From Mageeibacillus sp. UBA5436 (GTDB taxonomy: Bacteria > Bacillota > Clostridia > Saccharofermentanales > DTU023): a DNA stretch of 30,130 bases. The notes under the pieces are model-generated. The model had not been told where the DNA came from. It was given only the letters and a program-made list of their open reading frames with translations, and did not search any database. Positions 17,287-26,191 of the stretch are shown here, piece by piece. The translations under genes were made by a program, and so were the position numbers. The stretch covers positions 1 to 30,130 of the forward strand of contig DIRM01000007.1 in assembly GCA_002427545.1 (NCBI GenBank), written 5' to 3'. Within the stretch, counting starts at the first letter, position 1. Every line of letters starts with the position of its first letter.

Positions 17287-19956
17287 ATGAGTAGAATTGA
17301 TAAAATAGAAAAAAACTTTGTACCCCAAGATCATGAACAAGAAATTTATCAAACTTGGCAAGATTCAGGCTGCTTTAAGGCCAATAATCATTCAGAAAAA
17401 AAACCTTTTACCATAGTCATGCCCCCACCAAATATCACCGGTGTTTTACATATGGGACATGCTTTGGATGTCACATTACAAGATATTTTGATTCGGCTAA
17501 AAAGAATGCAAAATTATGAAGTACTTTGGCTTCCTGGAACAGATCATGCTGCTATTGCAACCGAGGCCAAGATTGTAGCATCAATGCGTGAGGAAGGTTT
17601 AAGCAAAGATGACCTTGGACGAGAAAAGTTTTTAGAACGTGCTTGGCAATGGAAAAAAACTTATGGTGATCGTATTATCGATCAGATCAAACATATGGGT
17701 TCCTCTTGTGATTGGAGTCGTCTGCGTTTTACCATGGACGAAGGATTATCAAAAGCGGTTGAAAAAGTCTTTATTGATTTATATAAAGAAAAACTAATAT
17801 ATCGTGGTGAAAGAATTATCAATTGGTGTCCTAGTTGTATGACTTCTATTTCTGATGCAGAAGTTGAATATGAGGAAAAATCAGGCCACTTTTGGCATAT
17901 CCGTTATCCTTTTGTAGATGGCGATGGCTATCTAGAAATTGCGACGACTCGACCAGAAACTTTATTAGGCGATACGGCAGTTGCCGTTCATCCTGATGAT
18001 GAACGTTATCAACAATATATTGGTAGAACCTTAATTTTACCTTTAGTTAATCGTGAAATTCCTGTTGTTGCAGATAGATATGTTGATCCTGAATTTGGTA
18101 GTGGTGTTGTTAAAATTACACCGGCCCATGATCCAAATGACTTTGAAGTCGGTGAGCGACACAATTTAGAGCGAATTAATGTTTTTAATGAAGATGCCAG
18201 CATCAATGAAAATGGTGGTAAGTATGAAGGCCTGTCTAATAAAGAAGCGCGTAAACAGATTGTTAAGGATCTAGAAGAACAAGGCTATCTAATTCGCATT
18301 GAAGATATAGTTCACTCCGTTAGCACTTGTTATCGCTGTCATTCAGAAATTGAACCAAGATTATCCAAACAATGGTTTGTGGCGATGCAAAAATTAGCAG
18401 AACCAGCGATTAAAGCAGTTCAAAATCAAGATATAAGATTTGTGCCAGATCGTTTTTCTAAAAATTATTTTCATTGGATGGAAAATATTAGAGATTGGAA
18501 TATTTCACGGCAATTATGGTGGGGACATCGTATTCCTGCTTGGTTCTGTGATGATTGTGGTCAATTTACAGTTGCAAAAGAAGTAGGTGAAATTCCACAA
18601 AAATGCGAGCATTGCGGTTCCTTAAATTTAAGACAAGAAGAAGATACCTTAGATACATGGTTTTCTTCTGCACTTTGGCCTTTTTCAACTTTGGGTTGGC
18701 CTGAAAAAACGGAAGATTATGAGACTTTCTATCCGACAGATGTTTTAGTTACAGGTTATGATATTATTACTTTCTGGGTCTCGCGCATGATTTTCTCAGG
18801 CTTACATTATACGGGGCAAGAACCATTTAAGGATGTTTTGATTCATGGCATTGTACGTGATGAACAGGGCAGAAAAATGTCTAAATCTCTCGGCAATGGT
18901 ATTGATCCTCTGGAAGTCATTGATAAATATGGTGCAGATGCTTTACGTTATGCTTTGGTAGCAGGTGTTTCTGCCGGGAATGATTTACGCTATAAAGAAG
19001 ATCGTGTTGAAAATGGTAGAAATTTCATCAATAAAGTTTGGAATGCTTTCCGCTTTGCAATGATGAATATCGAAGATGAATTAACTTATGAAGATTTGAA
19101 TATCAACTTTGCTGAAGCAAATCTTGCTAATGAAGATAAATGGATTTTTTATAATTTACAAATTTTAATTGAAGAAGTGACCTATAATATGGAGCAATAT
19201 GATTTTGGCATTGCTTTAACTAAAATTTATAATTTCTTATGGGAAAATTTCTGTGATTGGTATATAGAGATGATTAAGCCTCGTTTAAATGGTACAGATC
19301 AAGAATCTCGTTTAATTGCACAAGCCGTTCTGAATGAAGTTTTAAATAAATGTATGATTTTACTTCATCCGTTTATGCCCTTTTTTACTGAAGAAATATA
19401 CAAATCCTTAATGCATGATGATGGTATGTTGATTAAAACTAATTGGCCTTTAAAAGATGAAAATCTTATTTTTGAAAAAGAAGCGATGAAAATGAATCTT
19501 TTGATTGAAATGATTCATTCCATTCGAAATATTCGTTCTCAAATGAATGTACCCAATAAAAAGAAATCAAGATTGATTATCGTTGTCGATACAGAAGAAA
19601 TTGGTCAGATCTTTATGGAATCTGAGGCTGGATTAGCTAATTTGGCTATGATTTCGCATCTTGAAATTAAAAATGAAAATAAAGATATTCCTGAAACAGC
19701 AATTGCTATTCCTTTTAGTTCTGGTACAGCTTATTTACCATCTGAAGATTTAATTGATCTTGAAGCAGAAAAAAAACGCTTAGCTAAAGAAATCGCAAAT
19801 TACGATAATGAAATTTTAAGAGCTGAAAAAAAATTAACAAATGCAAACTTTGTTAAAAAAGCTCCAAGTGAAGTTGTTGAAAAGGAAAAGGAAAAATTGG
19901 CTGAATACCAAAAAACTAGAGAACAAGCACGATTACGCTTGCAAGAACTTTCATAA
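17287..19956 (+). CDS. valS: Valyl-tRNA synthetase
   Basis: Charges tRNA-Val with valine in the cytoplasm and edits mischarged threonine. The 889-residue class I enzyme has the HIGH-type motif HMGH (55-58) within PPPNITGVLHMGHAL and KMSKS (530-534). The inserted CP1 editing domain contains ATTRPETLLGDTAVAVHP. A zinc ribbon (C421, C424, C440, C443) precedes TLDTWFSSALWPFSTLGWP. The C-terminal arm (about 820-889) is a charged coiled coil typical of ValRS. Length is normal. ATG follows AAGAGGAAAA. It lies only 57 bases after the esterase-like gene with no T-box leader between them, so it probably belongs to the pgi transcription unit. Confidence 0.97.
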   Translation: MSRIDKIEKNFVPQDHEQEIYQTWQDSGCFKANNHSEKKPFTIVMPPPNITGVLHMGHALDVTLQDILIRLKRMQNYEVLWLPGTDHAAIATEAKIVASMREEGLSKDDLGREKFLERAWQWKKTYGDRIIDQIKHMGSSCDWSRLRFTMDEGLSKAVEKVFIDLYKEKLIYRGERIINWCPSCMTSISDAEVEYEEKSGHFWHIRYPFVDGDGYLEIATTRPETLLGDTAVAVHPDDERYQQYIGRTLILPLVNREIPVVADRYVDPEFGSGVVKITPAHDPNDFEVGERHNLERINVFNEDASINENGGKYEGLSNKEARKQIVKDLEEQGYLIRIEDIVHSVSTCYRCHSEIEPRLSKQWFVAMQKLAEPAIKAVQNQDIRFVPDRFSKNYFHWMENIRDWNISRQLWWGHRIPAWFCDDCGQFTVAKEVGEIPQKCEHCGSLNLRQEEDTLDTWFSSALWPFSTLGWPEKTEDYETFYPTDVLVTGYDIITFWVSRMIFSGLHYTGQEPFKDVLIHGIVRDEQGRKMSKSLGNGIDPLEVIDKYGADALRYALVAGVSAGNDLRYKEDRVENGRNFINKVWNAFRFAMMNIEDELTYEDLNINFAEANLANEDKWIFYNLQILIEEVTYNMEQYDFGIALTKIYNFLWENFCDWYIEMIKPRLNGTDQESRLIAQAVLNEVLNKCMILLHPFMPFFTEEIYKSLMHDDGMLIKTNWPLKDENLIFEKEAMKMNLLIEMIHSIRNIRSQMNVPNKKKSRLIIVVDTEEIGQIFMESEAGLANLAMISHLEIKNENKDIPETAIAIPFSSGTAYLPSEDLIDLEAEKKRLAKEIANYDNEILRAEKKLTNANFVKKAPSEVVEKEKEKLAEYQKTREQARLRLQELS

Positions 19957-20015
19957 ATAAAAGTAAAAAATTAGTTTATTATTTATAAGAAAAACTTCTT
20001 TATTCACAAAAAAAC

Positions 20016-20084
20016 ATTCTTAAATGAATTAAGAATTGATGAAGTTATCATTTACTAATTAAGAATTGACTAAGTTATCATTTA
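20016..20084 (+). repeat. Inverted repeat and 28-bp tandem direct repeat upstream of fba
   Basis: Two near-identical 28-bp units, 20027-20054 and 20057-20084, are spaced at a 30-bp period and differ at two adjacent positions only (TG against CT). The first unit overlaps an 8-bp inverted repeat, ATTCTTAA (20016-20023) / TTAAGAAT (20029-20036). The array lies in the 183-base gap between valS and fba, and the second copy includes a TTGACT that could be a -35 element. It could be a regulator operator or simply a local duplication. Confidence 0.8.
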
Positions 20085-20094
20085 GCAATAAAGT
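20066..20094 (+). promoter_or_regulatory. Candidate promoter of fba
   Basis: TTGACT (20066-20071) lies inside the second direct-repeat copy, with TAAAGT (20089-20094) after 17 bases. The -35 is good and the -10 weak. Other AT-rich -10-like hexamers (TATAGG 20094-20099, TATATT 20100-20105) have poor spacing. A promoter is expected in this gap, but its exact position is uncertain. Confidence 0.4.
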
Positions 20095-20139
20095 ATAGGT
20101 ATATTAAAACTAATCATAGTTGAGATAAGGAGAATTATT

Positions 20140-21075
20140 ATGCCATTAGTAACAACAGAAAAAATGTTCAAAGATGCTTATGAAGGTGGATATGCAATAG
20201 GTGCTTTTAATGTAAACAATATGGAAATCATCCAAGGTATTGTTGAAGCAGCTAACGAATTAAAATCACCTTTGATTTTACAAGTTTCAAAAGGTGCTAG
20301 AGAATATGCAAATCGTACTTATTTAATGAAATTAGTCGAAGCAGCAGTTATCGAAACAGATATTCCTATCGCTTTGCATTTGGATCATGGTGATTCCTTT
20401 GAATTATGTAAATCTTGTATTGATGATGGTTTTACTTCTGTAATGATCGATGGATCTCATTTAGATTATGAAGAAAACGTTGCATTAACAAAACAAGTCG
20501 TTGAATATGCACACTCCAAAGGTGTTGTAGTTGAGGCTGAATTAGGTCGTTTAGCTGGTATCGAAGACGAAATCAATGTATCTAGCGAAGATTCTAGTTA
20601 TACAGATCCAGCACAAGTTGAAGACTTTGTAACACGTACAGGCTGTGATTCTTTAGCAATTGCAATTGGTACAAGTCATGGTGCTTATAAATTTAAACCA
20701 GGCACAGATATTCAATTACGTTTTGATATCTTAGATGAAGTTGCTAAGAGATTACCTGGATTCCCAATCGTTTTACATGGTGCTAGCTCAGTTATTCCAG
20801 AATTTGTTGAAATGATCAATGCTCATGGTGGTGCGATGGAAGATGCTTTAGGCTGTCCAGAACCAATGCTCAGAGAAGCTGGCAGAAGAGCTGTTTGCAA
20901 AATCAATATTGATTCTGACTTACGCTTAGCAATGACTGCTTCAATCCGCAGAGTATTTGATGAAAAACCTGCAGAATTTGATCCAAGAAAATATTTAGGA
21001 CCTGGCCGTGAAGCAATCAAAGGCTTAGTTGCTCATAAAATTACAGATGTTTTAGGTAGCGATCATAAAGCTTAA
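20140..21075 (+). CDS. fba: Class II fructose-1,6-bisphosphate aldolase
   Basis: A zinc-dependent aldolase that splits fructose 1,6-bisphosphate into glyceraldehyde 3-phosphate and dihydroxyacetone phosphate. The 311-residue protein has the family motifs. HLDHGDSFE holds the catalytic aspartate D82 and zinc ligand H83, GFTSVMIDGSHLDYEENV follows, and the VEAELGRLAG segment includes E134. The remaining zinc-ligand regions are GTSHGAYKF (H180) and LHGASSV (H213). NIDSDLRLAMTASIRR is the phosphate-binding end. Class I aldolase features are absent. ATG follows AAGGAG with ideal spacing. It is a stand-alone gene, flanked by the direct-repeat region and a strong terminator; pgi, the preceding glycolytic gene here, lies about 7.6 kb upstream in a separate unit. 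Confidence 0.97.
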   Translation: MPLVTTEKMFKDAYEGGYAIGAFNVNNMEIIQGIVEAANELKSPLILQVSKGAREYANRTYLMKLVEAAVIETDIPIALHLDHGDSFELCKSCIDDGFTSVMIDGSHLDYEENVALTKQVVEYAHSKGVVVEAELGRLAGIEDEINVSSEDSSYTDPAQVEDFVTRTGCDSLAIAIGTSHGAYKFKPGTDIQLRFDILDEVAKRLPGFPIVLHGASSVIPEFVEMINAHGGAMEDALGCPEPMLREAGRRAVCKINIDSDLRLAMTASIRRVFDEKPAEFDPRKYLGPGREAIKGLVAHKITDVLGSDHKA

Positions 21076-21097
21076 TAAAATTAATAAGATATTTTTT

Positions 21098-21125
21098 AGG
21101 AGATGCTAAGGCATCTCCTTTTTTT
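21098..21125 (+). terminator. Rho-independent terminator after fba
   Basis: A perfect 9-bp stem AGGAGATGC (21098-21106) / GCATCTCCT (21111-21119) with a TAAG loop is followed by a T run to 21125. It makes fba monocistronic and ends about 20 bases before the asparaginase gene. Confidence 0.93.
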
Positions 21126-21146
21126 CTAGATTAAAATACCTGAAAG

Positions 21147-22187
21147 ATGTCTAAGATGTCTCTTAATAGGAATCCTAAAATTTTAATTTTGGCGACTGGT
21201 GGAACGATAGCTAGCAAATCTACTGATAAGGGTTTTGTACCACAAATTAGTGGGATCGAATTATTGCAACTGATTCCAGAAATAGCTAATCAAACTAGGG
21301 TTGATGTCAATCAATTAATGAATATTGATAGTTCGGATATGCAGGTTTCAGATTGGCAGAAAATTGCTCGTGCTTGCCAAGATGCCATAGAACAAAAATA
21401 TTCTGCAATTATTATTACGCATGGCACCGATACAATGTGCTATACGGCATCTGCTTTGTCTTTTCTTCTGCCTGATTTAAAAATTCCAATTATATTAACC
21501 GGCTCGCAAAAACCAGCCGTATTATCTGATAGTGATGGACCACAAAACATGAAAGATGCCTTTTGTGTTGCTAATTCTAAGTTAAAAGGGGTCTATATCG
21601 TTTTTAATCATAAGATTATCTTAGGTAGCCGTGCCTATAAAATGTATACCCAAAATTTCGATGCATATATCAGTCGAAATTATCCATATGTGGGTTACGT
21701 GAAAGATGAAAAGATAGAAATCTTAACATATCCTAAAATTTTAAATTCAAAAAATATTCCCAATCAAGATGTTGGCCAATTTGAATTGTGTCCAGAAGTA
21801 GCATTGTTAAAAGTAACACCTGCGACAAAACCTGAATTTTTGTCCTTTATTGGAAAAAGTGGCTATCAAGGTATCGTGATAGAAGGATTTGGTACGGGCG
21901 GTATTTCTAATCTTAATCATGGTATGTTAGATGAAATCGAACATATTATTTCAAAGTGCAATATACCAATTATTATGATCTCCCAATGCATGTATGAAGG
22001 TGTTAATCTAGCAGTATATGGCGTTGGTGATCAAGCGGCAAAAGCAGGAGTTATTTCTGGTAATGACATGACGACAGAAATAGCTATTGTAAAATTGATG
22101 TGGTTACTTGCTAGAACAAAGGACATGGAGCAAATTAAAAAGGCAATAGCATATAACTTTTGTGATGAAATTACAGATGATTTGTAA
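21147..22187 (+). CDS. L-asparaginase, cytoplasmic type I-like
   Basis: Hydrolyses asparagine to aspartate and ammonia. The 346-residue protein has both asparaginase signatures. ILATGGTIASK contains the nucleophile threonine T20, and IITHGTDTM holds the second-triad T94-D95, with K122 in LTGSQKP. A glycine-rich GFGTGGISN segment lies in the smaller C-terminal domain. No signal peptide is seen, which fits the cytoplasmic AnsA type rather than the secreted one. The start is uncertain between ATG 21147 and ATG 21156, since neither has a strong ribosome binding site; both leave the catalytic region intact. It follows the fba terminator closely, so its promoter must lie within about 20-60 bases upstream or it depends on read-through. 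It precedes the leucine T-box. Confidence 0.92.
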   Translation: MSKMSLNRNPKILILATGGTIASKSTDKGFVPQISGIELLQLIPEIANQTRVDVNQLMNIDSSDMQVSDWQKIARACQDAIEQKYSAIIITHGTDTMCYTASALSFLLPDLKIPIILTGSQKPAVLSDSDGPQNMKDAFCVANSKLKGVYIVFNHKIILGSRAYKMYTQNFDAYISRNYPYVGYVKDEKIEILTYPKILNSKNIPNQDVGQFELCPEVALLKVTPATKPEFLSFIGKSGYQGIVIEGFGTGGISNLNHGMLDEIEHIISKCNIPIIMISQCMYEGVNLAVYGVGDQAAKAGVISGNDMTTEIAIVKLMWLLARTKDMEQIKKAIAYNFCDEITDDL

Positions 22188-22272
22188 ATACAGCAAAAGG
22201 GCTTTAAGCCGTCCTGAAAAATATGTCGATTTATAGAATTAATAAAAAAATTTATTCTTCTCTTTATATAAA

Positions 22273-22300
22273 TTGTCAAAAATAAATATACTGCTTTACT
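22273..22300 (+). promoter_or_regulatory. Candidate promoter of the leu-ilv operon
   Basis: TTGTCA (22273-22278) and TTTACT (22295-22300) are spaced by 16 bases. A competing -10 is TATACT (22287-22292) with a poor -35. Either would place the transcript start at about 22299-22307, roughly 230 bases before the T-box sequence. The call rests on consensus alone. The rest of the 441-base gap between the asparaginase gene and leuA is AT-rich to about 22380 and then holds the T-box leader. Confidence 0.35.
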
Positions 22301-22379
22301 TATTCGGTGAAAATTAGTAGATTCTTTAAAACTATTAATTATTTCTACCAAATTATTAATAACTGAAACTTATATTTGT

Positions 22380-22590
22380 TGAAGAAACCGGCAATCTGAA
22401 GAAGTCATTTGAGAGGCACGATGGAGGGAACTGCTGATGGAGGCTTATTGCGACTCAGTTCTTTGGCTCAATTAGAGTAAAACAAATAACCATTTTTATT
22501 ATACAAAGTGAATGAATATAAATTCATTAATTTGGGTGGTACCGCGGAATTTTTCGTCCCAGAGAATCTAATTCTCTGGGATTTTTTTTA
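22380..22590 (+). ncRNA. T-box leader upstream of leuA
   Basis: The conserved T-box sequence GGGTGGTACCGCGG is at 22534-22547. It is preceded by a stem III hairpin AATGAAT (22511-22517) / ATTCATT (22522-22528) and followed by TCGTCCC, which can pair with the T-box to form the antiterminator, and then by a terminator. Uncharged tRNA, probably tRNA-Leu, should bind and allow read-through into leuA and the following genes. The stem I region is hard to fold by eye. AGGGAACTG (22425-22433) can pair with CAGTTCTTT (22456-22464), but CTGA-AGTC (22396-22406) competes for GACTCAG. Leucine codons CTT (22444-22446) and CTC (22454-22456) are candidate specifiers. The left boundary is approximate. Confidence 0.9.
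22558..22589 (+). terminator. T-box regulated terminator
   Basis: A perfect 10-bp stem CCCAGAGAAT (22558-22567) / ATTCTCTGGG (22571-22580) with a 3-base loop is followed by a run of eight T. Its 5' CCC also belongs to the segment that pairs with the T-box, so the hairpin and the antiterminator exclude each other. Confidence 0.95.
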
Positions 22591-22628
22591 TTTAAAATAA
22601 CTGTTTGGAAAGAAAATTGGAGGCTATT

Positions 22629-24128
22629 ATGATTAAAATTTTTGATACGACTTTGAGAGATGGTGAACAATCACCAGGATGTTCGATGAATCTCAATGAA
22701 AAATTACAAATGGCTAAACAATTAGAACGTCTAGGCGTTGATATTATTGAAGCTGGTTTTCCAGCAGCCTCAACAGGTGATTTTGAAGCGGTAAAAGCAA
22801 TTTCAAAAGTTTTAAAAAAGCCAATTGTTACTGGTTTAGCCAGATGTACAAAACAGGATATTGATAAAGCTTATCAAGCAATTGAAGATGCAAAAAATAA
22901 GCGTATTCATGTTTTTATTGCAACCTCAGATATACATTTGGAATATAAATTGCATAAAACACGTGAACAAGTTTTAGCTGATATTGAAAAATACGTAAGT
23001 TATGCAAAATCTTTGACCGATGATATTGAATTCTCTGCCGAAGATGCTTCTCGCACAGATTTAAATTTTCTTTGTGAAGCCGTAGAAAAAGCCATTCAAG
23101 CTGGTGCGACAACCATTAATCTACCTGATACAGTAGGTTATGCCATGCCAGCAGAATATGCTCATATGATTAAAACAGTTAAAGAGAATGTGAAAGGTAT
23201 TGAAAATATCACTTTATCTGTGCATTGCCATAATGATTTAGGGATGGCTGTAGCAAATTCTCTAGCAGCCGTTGAAGTAGGCGCAGAACAGATAGAATGC
23301 ACGATTAATGGAATCGGCGAAAGAGCAGGTAATGCTGCTTGTGAAGAACTTGTAATGGCCTTAAAAACACGCCATGATTATTACCATAAGGATACCAATA
23401 TCAATACTAAAGAGATTATGCGCACCTCAAATCTTTTAGAACAAATAACAGCGACTAAAGTTAGCCCAACTAAACCAATTGTCGGTAGAAATGTCTTTGC
23501 TCATGAATCTGGTATTCATCAACATGGTGTATTACAAAATAAAAGCACCTATGAAATTATGGATCCAAGTATGGTCGGTATTCAAAATCAAGAAAATATT
23601 GTGCTGGGTAAACATTCTGGCAAACATGCATTGCGGTCTAGAATACTAGAATTAGGTTTTGAAATTGATGAACATAATTTAGAAGAAATCTTTGTCAAAT
23701 TTAAAAATATGGCAGATAATAAGAAAAATATTTATGATAGTGATATTCAAGCCTTAATGTTAGGTCAATTAAATAAAGGCTCTGGCCCTTATCAATTAAT
23801 TGATTATTCATCTTTTACATCTAATGGTAAAGAAAGTAAGACCATCATCAAATTAAGTAATGGTTCAGAAATTATCGAAAGAGTCGGTTCTGGTGCAGGC
23901 CCAATTGATGCCGCTTTTGATTGTATGAAAAATATTTTAAATGATCAATTTAGTTTGCAAGATTTTGCCATTAACTCTATAACTGCTGGTCAAGATGCTT
24001 TAGGTGAAACAAAATTAAGCTTGCGACATGAATCAGAACTTTATAATGGTCGTGGATTAAGCAATGATATTATTAAATCAGGTATTTTAGCTTATATTAA
24101 TGCCGTTAACAAACAAATAGAAGCCTAA
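22629..24128 (+). CDS. leuA: 2-isopropylmalate synthase
   Basis: Condenses acetyl-CoA with 2-ketoisovalerate, the committed step of leucine synthesis. The 499-residue protein has an HMGL-like TIM barrel opening with FDTTLRDGEQSPG. The metal-binding HCHND is at 199-203, with GIGERAGNAACEE and the HESGIHQHG segment, and a C-terminal LeuA regulatory domain (about 380-499) where leucine feedback normally acts. The frame extends back to a TTG at 22605, but ATG 22629 has GGAGG (22619-22623) at 5-base spacing and gives the standard start MIKIFDTTLRDGE. It is the first gene after the T-box terminator. A 130-base gap to leuC shows no strong terminator, so the operon probably continues. Confidence 0.96.
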   Translation: MIKIFDTTLRDGEQSPGCSMNLNEKLQMAKQLERLGVDIIEAGFPAASTGDFEAVKAISKVLKKPIVTGLARCTKQDIDKAYQAIEDAKNKRIHVFIATSDIHLEYKLHKTREQVLADIEKYVSYAKSLTDDIEFSAEDASRTDLNFLCEAVEKAIQAGATTINLPDTVGYAMPAEYAHMIKTVKENVKGIENITLSVHCHNDLGMAVANSLAAVEVGAEQIECTINGIGERAGNAACEELVMALKTRHDYYHKDTNINTKEIMRTSNLLEQITATKVSPTKPIVGRNVFAHESGIHQHGVLQNKSTYEIMDPSMVGIQNQENIVLGKHSGKHALRSRILELGFEIDEHNLEEIFVKFKNMADNKKNIYDSDIQALMLGQLNKGSGPYQLIDYSSFTSNGKESKTIIKLSNGSEIIERVGSGAGPIDAAFDCMKNILNDQFSLQDFAINSITAGQDALGETKLSLRHESELYNGRGLSNDIIKSGILAYINAVNKQIEA

Positions 24129-24258
24129 AAATCTCTTTTTAAATAAAAAATTTAATATGGATCTTCAATTTGAAAAATGTCAGATATTATTCATCTAACT
24201 TTTTTTAGATATAGATTTTTATAAAAAAAATTAAGCCAAAACAGAAATTGAGGGAAGT

Positions 24259-25623
24259 ATGAAAACACTTTTTGATAAAATTTGGGAAAAACATAGAATA
24301 GTTCATCAAGATTCGAAAGACTTACTTTATATTGATTTACATTTAATACATGAAGTGACATCACCACAAGCTTTTGATGGCCTCAGAATAAATAACAGAA
24401 AGCTCAGAAGGCCTGATTTAACTTTTGCTACAATGGATCATAATACACCAACGATACCAAATCATCGTCAAAATATTAAAGACCCTTTATCGGCAGAACA
24501 ATTAAATAGCTTAGCAGAAAATTGTCGTGATTTTGATATTCAATTATTTGATATGGAATCAGATTTTAATGGTATCGTTCATATGATTGGCCCAGAATTA
24601 GGCCTGAGCTTACCTGGAAAAACGATTGTATGTGGTGATTCTCATACCGCAACTCATGGTGCACTTGGCGCCATCGCTTTTGGCATTGGAACGAGTGAAG
24701 TTGAAAGCGTTTTTGCGACACAATGTATTTGGCAAACCAAACCCAAAAATATGGGAGTCAAGGTCATTGGTAAAAAACCCGAAAATGTATTTGCAAAAGA
24801 CATTATTCTTAAATTGATTGCGGAAAATGGAATCGCCTTTGGCAATGGTTATGCCGTTGAGTATTATGGCGAAGCCATTGAAGATTTGAATATGGAAGAA
24901 AGAATGACGATTTGCAATATGTCAATTGAAGCAGGAGCAAAATTTGGCATAATAAAGCCAGATAGTAAAACAATCGACTATATTGCAGATAAACCTTATA
25001 CACCAAAAGGCAAAGATTTTGAAATCTATAAAGATGAAATTAAAGATCTTTATACAGATGATGAAAGTGACTTTGATAAAATTATTTCTTTAGATATTAG
25101 TGAATTAAAACCACAAGTATCTTATGGAACAAATCCTGCTATGACTCTTGCTATTGATGAATTATTTCCAGCCATTGAAAGTTCAGAAGATGAAAGAGCA
25201 TATCAGTATATGGATTTAAAACCTGGTATGAAATTTTCAGATATTCCTGTCAAATATGTATTCATCGGTTCTTGTACAAATGGACGAATTAATGACTTAC
25301 GTATTGCTGCAAAAATTATGGAAAATCAAAAAGTTGCAGATAATATAAACTGCATTGTGGTTCCTGGTTCAATGCAAGTACTTAAACAAGCTGAAAAAGA
25401 AGGTCTAGTTAAAATATTTGAGGAGGCAGGTTGTGAAATGCGTTTTCCTGGATGCTCATATTGTTTAGCTATGAATGAAGATCGTATAGAAGCAGGTACT
25501 CATTGTGCTTCTACCTCAAATCGAAACTTTGAAGGTAGACAAGGCGAAAATTCTAGAACGCATTTAATGAGTCCTTATATGGCGGCCAAAACAGCAATTA
25601 ATGGGAGGATCAGTGATGAATAA
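24259..25623 (+). CDS. leuC: 3-isopropylmalate dehydratase, large subunit
   Basis: With LeuD it isomerises 2-isopropylmalate to 3-isopropylmalate. The 454-residue aconitase-type protein binds a [4Fe-4S] cluster through C339 (GSCTNGR), C399 and C402 (PGCSYC). Other family segments are VHQDSKDLLYIDLHLIHEVT, GDSHTATHGALGAIAFGIGTSE and STSNRNFEGRQG. The HEVTSPQAFDGLR start and the MDHNTPT element fit the bacterial LeuC type, slightly shorter than the usual 465-470. ATG follows GAGGGAAG. The stop codon overlaps the leuD start, the usual leuCD coupling. Confidence 0.96.
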   Translation: MKTLFDKIWEKHRIVHQDSKDLLYIDLHLIHEVTSPQAFDGLRINNRKLRRPDLTFATMDHNTPTIPNHRQNIKDPLSAEQLNSLAENCRDFDIQLFDMESDFNGIVHMIGPELGLSLPGKTIVCGDSHTATHGALGAIAFGIGTSEVESVFATQCIWQTKPKNMGVKVIGKKPENVFAKDIILKLIAENGIAFGNGYAVEYYGEAIEDLNMEERMTICNMSIEAGAKFGIIKPDSKTIDYIADKPYTPKGKDFEIYKDEIKDLYTDDESDFDKIISLDISELKPQVSYGTNPAMTLAIDELFPAIESSEDERAYQYMDLKPGMKFSDIPVKYVFIGSCTNGRINDLRIAAKIMENQKVADNINCIVVPGSMQVLKQAEKEGLVKIFEEAGCEMRFPGCSYCLAMNEDRIEAGTHCASTSNRNFEGRQGENSRTHLMSPYMAAKTAINGRISDE

Positions 25624-26191
25624 GGCAATAAATACAATTACTTCTGAGGCAATTGTCATTTTTAAAGATAATATAGACACGGATATCTTAATTCCAAAAA
25701 ATTATTTAAAATCGACAAAACGCACAGGTTTTGAAGATGCATTATTTGCTCCTTGGCGTTATGACTCTGATGGTCAACCCATTAAGGATTTTGTTTTAAA
25801 TCAAGAGGAGAATAAGGATAAAAAGATTTTAATCGTAGGTGAGAACTTTGGTTGTGGTTCTTCTAGAGAACACGCTGCTTGGGCATTGCAAGATTATGGC
25901 ATTGAAGTCGTTATTGCGGGTGGTTATTCACCAATCTTTTATATGAATTATATTAACAATTTAAAATTACCAATTATTTTAAAGAAAGAAGAAAGATTAG
26001 CTTTAATTGAAATGGGTTCTCCAATTACAGTTGATCTAGAAGCTAGAACAGTCAAATCAGATGATTTAGAATTCCATTTTAAGATAGAAAATGATTTTCG
26101 TGAAAAGTTGTTAAATGGAAGAGATAATATTGCAGAAATTCTATTATATGAAGATTTAATTAAAGAATATGAGGATAAATATGCAAAATAA
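25616..26191 (+). CDS. leuD: 3-isopropylmalate dehydratase, small subunit
   Basis: The swivel-domain partner of LeuC. The 191-residue product shows NIDTDILIPKNYLK near the N-terminus, LFAPWRYD, and the GENFGCGSSREHAAWAL active-site loop that carries the serine and arginine of the aconitase superfamily. An upstream in-frame ATG exists at 25601. However, GGGAGG (25603-25608) sits between it and the ATG at 25616, so 25616 is the likely start; it also gives the normal length. It overlaps leuC by 8 bases and leuB by 11 bases, suggesting coupled, near-stoichiometric translation. Confidence 0.95.
   Translation: MNKAINTITSEAIVIFKDNIDTDILIPKNYLKSTKRTGFEDALFAPWRYDSDGQPIKDFVLNQEENKDKKILIVGENFGCGSSREHAAWALQDYGIEVVIAGGYSPIFYMNYINNLKLPIILKKEERLALIEMGSPITVDLEARTVKSDDLEFHFKIENDFREKLLNGRDNIAEILLYEDLIKEYEDKYAK

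Noticed and set aside
20027..20084. Two 28-bp repeats resembling a mini CRISPR array
   Set aside because: Only two copies are present, separated by 2 bases with no spacer, and no cas genes are in the window.
22199..22209. Short palindrome GGCTTTAAGCC after the asparaginase gene
   Set aside because: The loop is a single base and no T run follows on the + strand, so it is not a convincing terminator.
22031..22351. 106-codon open frame on the minus strand overlapping the asparaginase 3' end and the leu leader
   Set aside because: Most of it is antisense to a well-supported gene. The peptide shows no recognisable motif and the remainder covers AT-rich non-coding DNA; no ribosome binding site was seen.
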